This document shows positions 46,317-57,247 of a DNA stretch of 64,000 nucleotides, one piece after another. Location of the stretch: the NCBI RefSeq assembly GCF_022201045.2, contig NC_068556.1:23913501-23977500 (forward strand). Direction: 5' to 3'. The DNA comes from Citrus sinensis. Lineage: Eukaryota; Streptophyta; Magnoliopsida; Sapindales; Rutaceae. A model generated the notes under the pieces. That model was given only the letters and a program-made list of their open reading frames with translations. It was not told the DNA's origin and did no database searches. A program made the translations under genes and the position numbers. Positions within the stretch are counted from its first letter, which is position 1. Every line of letters begins with the position of its first letter.

Positions 46317-48121
46317 ATGGCGGAAGACAGGTACAATTTGAAAAATCCAGCGGTGAAGAGAATCCTACAGGAGGTCAAAGAGATGCAATCAAATCCGTCA
46401 GATGATTTCATGAGCCTCCCTCTCGAGGTTTGCTTAACTCTTTTTTTTTTTTTCTCTAATTTAGTTATATTTAATTTCGATAGCTGATGCCTTTGTTAAT
46501 AAAGTTTCGATTGTGTCTCGTATAGTTTAATGGTGATCTTTTTTATTATGAAAAACTTTTACCTGGTTATGCGGGAAATTCATTGAATTATTAGATAAAT
46601 GGTTAATTTCTCAAGCAATTTTTGTGGTGAGCAGGATGCTTTTTTGGGGAAAAAATGCTACTTGTCAAGGAATTAATAACATTTTTTTGGGGTTAATGTT
46701 CGCAGGAGAATATATTTGAATGGCAATTTGCGATCAGGGGACCGGGTGATACTGAATTTGAAGGTGGGATTTATCATGGTCGGATTCAGTTACCTGCAGA
46801 ATACCCATTCAAGCCTCCTTCATTTATGCTCTTAACAGTAAGATGTTGCTCCTTAATGGAACATAAGAGTTACTGTTTGTGTGCTGATGATGGTGTGCTA
46901 ACTAATGTTTGTGCTTTTTTCCCCCCCAGCCAAATGGGCGTTTTGAAACTCAGACCAAAATATGCTTAAGCATTTCGAATCATCATCCGGAGCACTGGCA
47001 ACCATCTTGGAGTGGTATGTTTCATTCTTGTATACACACCAAGTAGGTTTGGCAAATGGCAATTTTTCTCCGGCTTCTGCAATTAGTAGTGTTCCTATTT
47101 GCCCAGTCAGTCAATGAAGCCTAAGCTCTGTGATCATAATATTATCTAGCTGGATTGCCTTTTGTTAGTGTGGGCAGTGGGCATGAAGATCTAGAGTAGA
47201 ATTATGAGTTCTGAGATCACTAGGGTATATTAAGTGATGAGATAGTCCCTCCATTGTATTGCTTTTATTTTTTTTTTCTGTAAATCTGCAACTGGGGTTT
47301 GATTCTTCATTATCTCTCTGCTGGATATATTCCACCAGTGCTGGATGATGGTACTTAAGCGTTACAGAATCTGATCTATACATATCTGAACAATTTTTAA
47401 CTGCTAATTAATTTATTTGTCAACTTTTGCTTGACTAATGCACTTGCTTGCAGTGAGGACTGCTCTTGTAGCACTAATTGCTTTCATGCCCACCAATCCA
47501 AATGGTGCTTTGGGCTCACTAGATTATAAGAAGGAAGAGAGGCGTGCTCTGGCCATCAAATCTCGTGAAGCTGCCCCAAAATTTGGGACTCCTGAACGTC
47601 AAAAACTCATTGATGAGGTGTGACTTTGCTTAAATTTTTTATCTAACAATGTGTTTTGTCTTTTACATTGAGCATAAATTGTGTTAATGAACTTTCTAAT
47701 GGTGCAGATCCATGAATATATGTTAAGCAAGGCACCCCCTGTCCCTCAGCTCAGCACCTGTGAAGAACAGCCTGGCAACAGGGAGGGTGAAGCACAGGCA
47801 AGTTCCATAGACGCCATGGTTACGGGTGCCGGGGAAGGGCTCCCAGCCCCAGTAGGTGATAGGATTATTGAAGAAGTTCAGGAGGATCTTCCTGCCAGCA
47901 TGAATCCCAACCCCGTAGTGGCTGGAACATCAAGAGAGGTTCCTGCCAACGCCTCTGGAGTCCAGCTTCAGCCAAAACCGGAGACCAGGGTTCAAAAACC
48001 TGCTGATGATCGACTGTTCACATGGGCTGCTGTTGGACTTACTATTGCAATTTTGGTTCTTTTACTGAAGAAATTCATGAAATCTAATGGTCATGGTACT
48101 GTTTTCATGGATGGTTCGTAG
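46317..48121 (+). CDS. UBC32: UBC32, ER membrane-anchored ubiquitin-conjugating E2
   Basis: E2 of the UBE2J1/Ubc6 type that works in ER-associated degradation. Five exons (46317-46427, 46706-46837, 46930-47014, 47454-47617, 47708-48121) give 906 nt and 301 aa. The UBC fold runs over about the first 155 residues: NPAVKRILQEVKEM, EWQFAIRGPGDTEFEGGIYH, AEYPFKPPSFMLLTPNGRFE, active-site Cys about residue 93 in TKICLSISNHHPEHWQPSWS. A P/E/S-rich linker follows, then a single C-terminal membrane helix (FTWAAVGLTIAILVLLLKKF) with a short lumenal tail, the tail-anchor layout of the family. In Arabidopsis UBC32 is stress-induced and linked to brassinosteroid receptor quality control. The 3' end converges on the INO80B-like gene, with stop codons 480 bp apart. 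Confidence 0.96.
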
Positions 48122-48600
48122 ATATGCTATCGGTTTCGTCAAATCTGGGAGTTCAAAATTTCCAAGTCATAGTAGTTAAGGGAGAAATTATTATCAAGGG
48201 CATTAATCTTTATTGAAACAGTTTGTCGTATATATGATCTTTTATACCCCATGACTGTAATTTCATACGCAATTGTAAGCCAGATTGTCCTGTCATTTTG
48301 TACACAATTTGGATATCTATATTTCATGCTACTTTGTCCTTAAGCATAAAATATTTACACAACCTCATCCAATGATTACGCTTGCAATAAGGGAACTGAA
48401 AAACCACCAGTAGATTATATAAAGTCTCAAAAGTGAAGCAAGTACATGCATCAGGATTGACTAACCTGAAACCAGGTAGAGTAATGGAGTTCATTTATAA
48501 AGAATGCCGACTTATTGCATAAAAAAGAAAGGATCTAATCTTGCTAAACTCTTGATCTGCTCAACATTTTTACCGAGGACGAATGAGAATCATGTCATAG

Positions 48601-50769
48601 TCAGCAGGCAATCAAAGGATGCATCTTTCCATGGATTGCCTTGTAACATTGGAGACTACACAGGGGAAGTTTCGATTTTGAATCTCGATACTTGTATGCA
48701 TTTGTACAATTTGGACCCGCACATTTTTCACGTGGCGGAGGATAACTGGATAAACAATCCACAACATATATCACTTCAGATGAGAACATATGTGGTAGTT
48801 GCATGAAACAATGAAGTAGCAGTGGCAAAACTACAATTGCTGATGTCAAATGAAAGAGAATTTTTACCTGCAGGGAACTGGATTGAATATGTTTGGTAGG
48901 CCAATATCTTCGGAGAAAATAACAATAGTTCCAGTAGGACCAAAGACCCATCTTACAGAGTTTGTTGCAAGTGTATCAGATTTGCCCTTACCCTGCATCA
49001 GAAGACACAATACTACGTCATAACAATGCTAAGAATCGAGCTGCAGAGAGAAAAAGAGCAGGAGGTTTATCAACCTGAGCCAACTCATCACGCTGCTTCT
49101 TCATCTTATCTTCTTTCTTCTTTCTTCCGGAATCTTGACCCAGTATTTTCCTGATTGCTTCAGCCTGAAAAATTATAATGTAAGACCATTTTTCGCTGAA
49201 GTGCCAAGATATTATGAACATAAAACATGACATGGTGGGCAGGCAAACCTCAGCTTCCCTGGCTGCCTTCTCTGATTGCATTCTTCGTCTTTGTGCAGCC
49301 TCAGCTTTCTTTAGTTGTTGTTCTACTTCTGAGAGTTTCTCCTTTTGTTCTGTTATCAGCCAGCCAATGAAGGAATGAAATCGTCTCAATATATCCCTTA
49401 CATAAAAACATTCTAAAATATAATTAACTGCATTGTAGGAATCCTCAAGTTGTAAAAACTTCTAAGATAGGAGAGCTGCTCACTTTTTGATGGGGCAGGG
49501 GGTAAACCATTTGGAAACTCAAGACCAGCACCGGGTCCAGATAAAATATCTTTCCCAGACTGAAGAGCCCGATTACGTGTGGTTGGAGTTGATTCATTTC
49601 TGCCATCTACATATGAACCGAGGGGCCCCTTTTCCAACTTCTTCCTCCTAGATCCAGGTTCATCGTCTGATACAGGCTCGTCGTCTTCTTCTTCTTCCAT
49701 ATAGTTTTTATCATCATACAGCCCCCGTTCTCTCCCGATTCCACCATGCCCCGCATCATCATAACCAGCACCAACTTTAGGAGCACCGAGCCTCCCAAGG
49801 TATCGTAATTCATCATCATCATCATTTCCATCTCCATCAAAGCCTACATCCAAGGCACGTCTCTTAGGAACCCGCTTACTTTTACGAACGGAGTCATATG
49901 TTTCATTCATATAGACACTATCTCCGGATATCTTTCCTCTTGAAGAATGCCCCTTCCCAAAACTATAGCCACTTTTGGAGAAATCCTTCCTTCGCTCTCC
50001 ATTGCCTTTACCCTTGTCTGAAGGATAAGAGTAATCACTATGCTTGTCCTGCACCAACCGTGATTATATAAAAAGCCTTCACAATGTTGAAGAAATGTTA
50101 TCAAATAATATCCTAAAAAAGAATAGACATCATAATGAAATTGTCATTACACACACCCAATTTATCTAAAAGAAATAGATTAGTGGAGGAAATTCATTAA
50201 AGGGGCAAGTATTCATTAAAGGAGAGCAGGGAAAGTAAAATGACCGGATACCAGATTAAATACTAGCTTTTCAGAAAGCCAAGGGTAGTCAAACTATTAA
50301 TGATCTTGAAAACAACTCTATGCATATAAGATTGGCCGATCAGGTATCCCTTGAGATTTCTTGAAATCACACTATAAACTACAAGATCCTGACCTCAAAG
50401 AAAAGTCAAACTATTAGGGCACAAAGCTTCCCAATCATGCAGAGGACCTAAAAGTACCTGCTTCTGTCGGTGCTGAGGGGTATATTCCGAAGTGGAGTTG
50501 GTTTGGATTGTATGAGTAACTCCACCAAACTTCAGCTTAAGCTTCAGCTTGTTCTCAACCCCTAATCCATCAGAACCAAATACAGCATCCCTGAAATTGC
50601 GATTTCCCTCATTGCTGCTACTGCTTATTGATTGTTTGGACTGTGGCAGAAAAGCACAGGCTTTCGAAAGTGTTTGTATATCAGGGCGAGGTCGACGAGA
50701 TGTGCCACTCCTTTTCTTCTTTGCAGCACAACCAACAGCAGCAGGCCCAGAAGCACTAAAGCCTTCCAT
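48601..50769 (-). CDS. INO80 complex subunit B-like protein (PAPA-1 plus HIT zinc finger)
   Basis: Likely subunit of the INO80 chromatin remodeller (IES2/INO80B). Six coding exons (50458-50769, 49484-50048, 49249-49349, 49075-49164, 48868-48992, 48601-48745) sum to 1338 nt, 445 aa. The N-terminal half is basic with acidic runs (GDGNDDDDELRYLGRL; YMEEEEDDEPVSDDEPGSRR). The PAPA-1 region is a charged coiled coil (KQKEKLSEVEQQLKKAEAAQ, RRRMQSEKAAREAEAEAIRK, ILGQDSGRKKKEDKMKKQRD). The C-terminal HIT-type zinc finger shows Cys pairs in CAGPNCTNAYKYRDSKS and LPLCSLQCYKAIH. A 5'UTR intron is probable: donor AAT/GTAAGT near 51500, acceptor CTACAG near 50839. Confidence 0.92.
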
Positions 50770-50839
50770 CAGTGTTAAAATTTGAATGGCTTTATAGCTA
50801 ATGACTACCTCTTACAATGACCAATCCAACACTAATACT

Positions 50840-51560
50840 GTAGAAGGCCTGAAGATTCTTAGATAAAAATAACAAAAACAACAATGTGAGTGAATATTTA
50901 AATCAAGCAATCTAACAGTAAATTGAACGCAGAGCCAGGAATTAAGCAGTTCAAAAGAAAATAAGCCAACCCAAAAAAAAGAAAGAAAAAAGAAAACTGT
51001 TAAGCACTATCCATTTGATGGAGAGAAAAACAAGTATAGAAAATCCAATTTCTAATATCATATTATAGGTTAATTTTTGCATTCTAAAAATCAAATAGCA
51101 GAAATTTCTCACAAACTATGGCACCAATAAGAAAGATTAGTGAGTAAATCGCATTTCGAAGCTTCATTAAACAATTCCACAAACTTAAGTTTTGCAAAGC
51201 TACTTGGATTAGTTTACCATAATTTTTTTTTTTTTGACTTAACAGAAATAAAGTTACTCTTCTTGTTTTCCTCTAATTTCTTAGCAACCAAACAGAGACT
51301 TGACTTAAGACACATAAAAGCCCATCAACACACCACTTTAATACACAAACAAGTAAAAGAATGCCTATTTTATTAGCTTCCAGAAGGGTGGAAGAAAACA
51401 CATCTTTTATCTGGAAAAAAATATATATTTATTTATAGATATTTCTCCCATATTTTGCGTCTAAACAGAACAAAAATAAAAATGATAAGGTAGAGATACT
51501 TACATTACACAGTGAAGTGAAGCAAAGAGAAGAGAAACCCTAAAAGAGAAATTTTTAGAA
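50840..51560 (-). other. Probable 5'UTR intron and promoter side of the INO80B-like gene
   Basis: Splice-like motifs (GTAAGTATCTC near 51500, TTCTACAG near 50839) and absence of a coding frame suggest a noncoding first exon near 51500-51545. The start of transcription is not defined by sequence alone. Confidence 0.45.
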
Positions 51561-53327
51561 TGTACAAGCTGAGGTTTCTTTGTTTGGTCTTATGGGAATG
51601 GTCAAATTTAAATAAATATTTACCATACGGGTAAAGGGCTTTAGTAGACTGAGACGGTGGCCATTGCCGTTTTGAGAATAGTTTTGGCAAAAGACAATGA
51701 CAGTCAGACTCTTTATCGTCTCCATTTCTGTCCCTTATTTTTGAGCATTACCCTTCCCCAAGTTCCCCTTTTTTTCTTTTTCTTTTTTTTAAATAAAACC
51801 TTTTTTGTTTGTGCAAGGAGACAGAGCAAGGATGTTACGAGCAGGCTGGGGGGAAAATGGGTTGCAGAAGCTCATGATGTAATGGGCCTGGGCCTACAAT
51901 CAAAGACGTACTGGACCCATTACGGCCTAGACTGATATTAAAAAAGAGTAATGGTTATCAGACCCCTTTAATATCCTTCTAAAACCCTTATTTAAATTGT
52001 TATAAGAAATTACGTTAAAGGACAAATCCTCTTTAAATGACTAAATCTTAATCTATGAAAAAAAATTTTGCAATAAAATCATAATAATTTTGAATCAATG
52101 ATGAAACAAATTACTTTTGAAATAATATGTTTAAAATTAATTTAATTCAAATTCTGTTGTAATATTTTGTTCTTTTTAATAATTGTCATCAAAGAAAGAG
52201 CTATAAACATAAAAAGTGGGATTTTGTAAGAGTTTTAATGGAGTGTTAGAAGCTCCGCCAACAAATCAGAAAGTTTATTGAGACCTCACTAATGTACAAA
52301 GTATAAAATAATACATAAATACTGAAAAATTAGTTCGCAATCTGAAGGTTGCCTCAAGCTTCTATTTTCAATCTTGTGACTATTCTCAACTAATGTATGA
52401 TATTTTTATTTTGTGTTGGCTAGAATTTTGATCTTGTCTTTATTACATGATGAGTCAATAGTTACCTCATTTTTATATTTTTAGTTCAGTAACCACCATC
52501 ACAGATAGATCAGTCTTTTTTACTCAATTTTTGTCACATAATAGGAGAGTGCGTGGGCTAACTTGTGCATAATTTAACTTTTATATTATATAAAAACCCA
52601 TAGATCTAATTTATTTAAAAAAAATTATTAAAAAATTAATGGTTACTTCAAGCTTATATTCTCAGGCTTCATTTAAAATTGACATTGGAGATTCCAAAGT
52701 CCACAACAATTAGTTTAAAGACATTACTAAACTAACTCTTAACCCAAGAACTATCTCAATTGGTTTGAAATATTCTTCTTATCATAGAAGACTTACACCC
52801 TTTCTACATGCATGTGAAAAAATAGTTGGTCTACCATCTAATTACTGAGCGTTTCCAATAGGCTTGGGCACCCTATTATTTTTTTTTTAATTATTTGGAT
52901 GAAGATGTAAAATCCTGTGTAATGTTATTAAAAAATAGTAAATATAACATTTTTGAAATTTCAAATTAATACCTCAGATTTTTCTTTTCTTCTTTGTCTT
53001 CGAAATTTCATAAACACAATAAATTTAAAAACTAAAGAAGGCATCGATTCTTAAGAAAATGGTGTGTGTGTGTGTTGTTGTTGAATTTTGAGACGTCCTT
53101 ATGACTTCAAATTTGGAAAGATGTGATGAGAAAATAACAAGAAAATAATGAAAAAATTAGTATGAAGAATCAATGAACAAATGCTTATAAAATAACCTAT
53201 TTCCAGAAACAAGATTCACAACTATTATTTATAAGACATTACGAAAAGTCATATATGATATATCTTACAATTACATTAAAAAAAAAAAAAAACCTTTTAT
53301 TCCTAGGACTCTTCTCAGGCATCCTAA
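51561..53327. other. Intergenic DNA, no gene seen
   Basis: AT-rich spacer without a supportable gene. A T-run at about 51767-51790, a GT run at 53061-53074 and an A-run at 53279-53292 are the only notable simple sequences. Confidence 0.45.
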
Positions 53328-53339
53328 CTTCTCTCTGGC

Positions 53340-53581
53340 TGGAAAATTTTGCTGATGAATCAGCTAAAGTTTTTTTTTTTTAAAGAACCAAGATCCCTCA
53401 AGAATTCAATATGTCCCGAGAGCTTGTAATGCTTTAGCTGATTCATTAGCTAAATTAGCTTTAAGTTTTGAAAGACCTGCTCCGTGGCTGGAAAATTTTC
53501 CAGAAAATGTTTTGTTGTTGTTTTCAAAGTCAGTTTAATGGACAGCTTTACTTTCCCTTCAAAAAAAAAAAAAAAAAAAAC
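53340..53581 (+). mobile_element. 5'-truncated L1-type LINE insertion
   Basis: A 242-bp LINE 3' end. The plus-strand frame reads IQYVPRACNALADSLAKLAL, then SFERPAPWLENFPENVLLLF, and stops at TAA 53536-53538. This is the RNase-H-like C-terminus common in plant L1 elements. A 3' UTR of about 22 bp and a 20-A tail (53561-53580) follow. The 12-bp target duplication CTTCTCTCTGGC stands at 53328-53339 and 53582-53593. The first 30 bp (53340-53367) are close to the reverse complement of 53432-53455, suggesting a 5' inversion (twin priming). It is inserted in the 3' end of the PMEI gene, antisense to it. Confidence 0.85.
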
Positions 53582-54488
53582 CTTCTCTCTGGCAAAATCC
53601 AAAGCGGGTAAAAGAACTTCCAAGATGTACGCTATACAGGCTGAAATAATACGGCACCAAGGACGCAATGGCAACGCAATTGATAACCATCTTAGTAAGA
53701 TGACCATCATAGTTAGAATACTGAGCCATTCCTACAAATGCATCATCACAATCGGAAAAATCTGTCACGGCCGCTCTAAGCATGCTATTAATGGTGCCAA
53801 AATCGCGATCAGGAATTGCATCCATTGCATTCTGAAGATTATCCAAAGCATCGCGGTAACTATCCTTGCAATGGCCTAAGCGAGATACCGCGGCAGGCAA
53901 GTTATTGGTGTGAGCATGAACTAGTTTATCGGCAGCAGCAATAGTCAGCCTTATTTGACTAGAGGTGGCCCTGATTGCCATTTCAAGCATGGAAAGGGGA
54001 TCAGACTTGTGTTTGCAGAATGGGGCAACAAAGGTTAAGCAAAGAGAAGGGTAGTCAGTAGAGTGGCATATTTTTTTGATTTCAGGGTTTCTTGCGACTG
54101 AAGGGACGTGGTAAGGATGTACTGTTTGGTAGAGGTGGTTGCCATGCATGCTTTCTTTGAGAATCCGAGTATCTTTTAAAGGAGACGTCAGCATATGTTT
54201 TGAAGGACCAGGAGCTAATGAGGCTTCTCGTAAAGGTTTTAAAAACGGAGCTTGGACTAATGAAGGAGGGATTAGTTGTTTTCGAGGAGAACGAATCCAA
54301 GTTGATGTAGGCTCTGGTGTGGGAGCAGCATTTGCTGTTAAAGAAGGTGTTGGCTGCGACCCAGGATGGGAAACAGGCTGCATATTTGCAGAATTTGGTG
54401 CTGGAGCAATTAAGCAAGTGGCTGGCGCAAGAATGATGAAAGTGAAGAATGAGAAAAGCAACAGCATTTGATTGTTGTTAGGCACCAT
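53559..54488 (-). CDS. Pectin methylesterase/invertase inhibitor (PMEI) with LINE-altered end
   Basis: Secreted cell-wall protein, intronless, 309 aa as it reads now. A signal peptide spans about residues 1-25 (LLLFSFFTFIILAPATCLI). A Pro/Ser/Thr-rich linker reaches to about 130. The PMEI four-helix domain runs from about 135 to 280, with the paired cysteines ICHSTDYPSLC, then GHCKDSYRDALDNLQNA and FSDCDDAFVG. The domain inhibits pectin methylesterases or invertases in the apoplast. After INCVAIASLVPYY, where many relatives end soon, the frame continues for about 30 residues and closes with REG plus six Phe. Those Phe codons are the poly(A) tail of the LINE at 53340-53581 read antisense. The tail is therefore not ancestral. 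The domain itself is whole. Confidence 0.88.
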   Translation of the reverse strand: MVPNNNQMLLLFSFFTFIILAPATCLIAPAPNSANMQPVSHPGSQPTPSLTANAAPTPEPTSTWIRSPRKQLIPPSLVQAPFLKPLREASLAPGPSKHMLTSPLKDTRILKESMHGNHLYQTVHPYHVPSVARNPEIKKICHSTDYPSLCLTFVAPFCKHKSDPLSMLEMAIRATSSQIRLTIAAADKLVHAHTNNLPAAVSRLGHCKDSYRDALDNLQNAMDAIPDRDFGTINSMLRAAVTDFSDCDDAFVGMAQYSNYDGHLTKMVINCVAIASLVPYYFSLYSVHLGSSFTRFGFCQREGFFFFFF

Positions 54489-55278
54489 GTTCTCTTGATT
54501 TTTTTTCTTTTTTAATTTTTGGGTGTAAGAGCGAACAAGAAGACAATATATATGCGAAAAATTTCAGCGGTGTTTGTTTCCCAGGAAAATAGGTTTACCA
54601 TAAAAGGAAAAATAAAAAAACAATGGTCATTAAGTGTCAAAATTCTGATGTTGTGGCATTATTTCAGGATTTTTAGCTGTGGTCTCTATTTCTTCATTTT
54701 CTCAACCTCTCATGCTCTTTGTAGCGCTTACAAGACGATGGCAAAATTCCCCGCAAGCTACGGTCATCTTAGATAGATTCTGATGATCACCAATGGATTT
54801 GTAGCCGCTACTACTTGGATTTGCAGCCTGTTAACTGCAATCACTTAGGAAATAGAATAATTGTACAAAAACATTCTTGCTCTGGCAAGCAGCATCATTA
54901 ATGTTAATACTAGTGCTGCTCAAATTCTTAACAAACAAGCAGAGGGTGTGTGTGTGTATATCATTTATAACTAGATGAAACATTCATTTGCATAAACCGT
55001 GGAACATGAACTCCAATTTTTCTTATGCATTAATAAACCAGCAATATATAATCACTTAACTACAAGAGGAATAATTTCCTCAGAAGAAATGAGTTTAGCT
55101 CGCAAGGTAAATACAAACATACATTGGCCACAAACTCGTCCAAAATAAACTAAAAGATCCGATAAAAACTTATTTCATACAATCTACATCCATGCAGATT
55201 AGAATTCTGGCCAGTGAAAGAAATCAGTTCAGCCAGAGGCAACATTGCACTTATTCCTCCAGCAAGATTAAATTAGAA
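54489..55278. other. Intergenic DNA, no gene seen
   Basis: Upstream of PMEI and downstream of the USP gene; a GT run lies near 54947-54957. No supportable gene. Confidence 0.4.
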
Positions 55279-56429
55279 TCAGGTTTCATGGATTCCTTGC
55301 TTCACAACAGTAACAGGACAGGAACCATTATTCACTACATAGTTGCTTACACTGCCCATTATAGCCCTGCAAAGATACAAAAAGAAGAGAAAATTATAAA
55401 CCAAAAAAGTCCCAAAAGAAAACACTTTCAGTCAAAAGAGGTCTCAATAATTATCCGTTGAAGCCATGGTGCTTGATGCCAGCTATACGGACACTTGATT
55501 CAAATAGCAGGGAAGACTTTAGCCCATTGTTTCAAGAAAGTTCTCAGAAAAAAGTTTAATTCCAAAAGAAAAATCATTAATTGGAAAAAAGTTTGGGTTG
55601 GTGTCTTTTCATGGCCTCATAAAGTCACATATAGAAAATTTTCCAATAGAGAGCATCTGAAATCCCAGATGACTCCGAATGGAAACAAACAGCAGAGCTT
55701 TAACATAATGTCCAACATAATCGAAAGTAACACTATAACATTAAAAAACATACCAAATTTATTTTTTTTAAAAAGAAAATTAGGAGTTCAATATTGATGA
55801 AATCCAACCTCTTAAGCTTGCCAAGTCCTCTGTTTCCAATCACAAGACAGCTAAGGGGAATTTTATCAATTGCTTCACATATCTTCTCACGAGGATCACC
55901 CCAAAAGATCTTCATAACCACAACAATCTGCCCGCATTCATTCACAGGTTCAGCTTGACAAGAACACTACTATCAATCTCATTTCTCAATTTAAAAGAAA
56001 AAAAAAATTTGGACCTGCTTTTGCCTAGCCACCGTGTTGACAATATCCAAGGTTTCAGCATCGGGTTTCGCTCCATATTTCTTCATGATGGTAGGTTCAG
56101 AGAACTCAGCCAGAGGAATTAAAGCTACAATAATATATAATCCAACAAAACCAAAATTAATAGCAAAAAAGGAAAAAAAAAAAAAACTCCCAGTACAAAC
56201 TATCATCCCATCAAATTTGCTTTTAAGTTTGTTTCAATGATGACGACATACGGGAACCAGAGTCTTCCCAGAGCTGCTGCTCGCCTTTCTCAAGGCCACC
56301 TTCGGGCACAATGGTAACAAGAATCAGATGATCCCCATTACGAACAACGTTATCTGCAGCCCACTGCAATGCTTTCTTGCTGCACGCTGAAAAATCAACG
56401 GCTACTCCAACTCTCCTAGTTCCGTCCAT
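55279..56429 (-). CDS. Universal stress protein (USP-A domain)
   Basis: Single-domain USP, likely soluble and ATP-binding. Four exons (56252-56429, 56015-56124, 55809-55927, 55279-55366) sum to 495 nt and 164 aa. The N-terminus RRVGVAVDFSACSKKALQWA is the first strand and helix. The nucleotide-binding signature G-2x-G-9x-G-S is seen in GNRGLGKLKRAIMGSVSNYV. The C-terminal strand is CPVTVVKQG. Exon joins are clean (TCC-C joined to CT gives Pro; AG joined to G gives Arg). It is the counterpart of a USP near UBC32 in Arabidopsis (At3g17020, from memory). The family is linked to stress responses, but its precise role is unknown. Confidence 0.94.
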
Positions 56430-57247
56430 GATTTTTCTCTATTTTTTTTTTTCCTGATGATCTGATTGTGTGATCTGTGCGCCGTATGTAAATGCTAATG
56501 AAATGAGATGATGATCAAGTGAAAGAGTCTAAAGTGGACCGAAATTTAAGTGGGTGAGGAGAGAGAAATTAGACTAGTCTGTCAGTGTATGGCATCTACA
56601 TTTGGCAAGAGAATTATGAGTGAGAATGTGATATACGCAAGCGGAGAAAGTCTCTGTTGTGTGATATGTATGTACCGCATCATCTGTGCGTCAGTGCCTG
56701 TGTATTGAAACTACGCTTCCCGTTTGTGACTTGTGAGTAGTTTTAATGCATGTCCACCGTTGGATGGTGAGAATTTACGATGGTGTTGAAGATCGGACGG
56801 TCATTTTTGGGAGAGTGTTGTTAATGCGAAGAAGCAGGCGAACTTTTTTCTTTCATTGGATACGACGCGGCCCAATAAGTAATTGAAGGTCCAGTTTACG
56901 AATATCTCCTGTGTGGGCCTGGACTCTTAACTGTTAATTTAAAGTGGGCTTATATTTATTTAAGGTGATTCATTTGGATAGACACAAATGACGTGTGAGT
57001 GAGAAAGATTAGGAAACATACGGCACTCGATTTTCTTCAGCAAGGCATCTGTTGGGGGACATGGGAAATTAGCTTTATGTCCCTTTCTTGTGATACAACA
57101 AAGATACTTGTTAATTTGTTATAAAGTTGTCAAAGTCGTATCAATCATCCCCACACTTTCAAGCAACGGTTGCATATTCAAATGGAAAATAAAGCAATAC
57201 GTAGTACTGTATATTATTTTATCACTCAATTCAGTAAACCTAAGGGA
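56430..57247. other. Promoter side of the USP gene and spacer
   Basis: No gene seen. A pyrimidine-rich leader is likely at 56430-56460. Nothing else that I can name. Confidence 0.4.

Noticed and set aside
47165-47383. Antisense open frame over a UBC32 intron
   Set aside because: Intron sequence of a well-supported gene; no independent signal.
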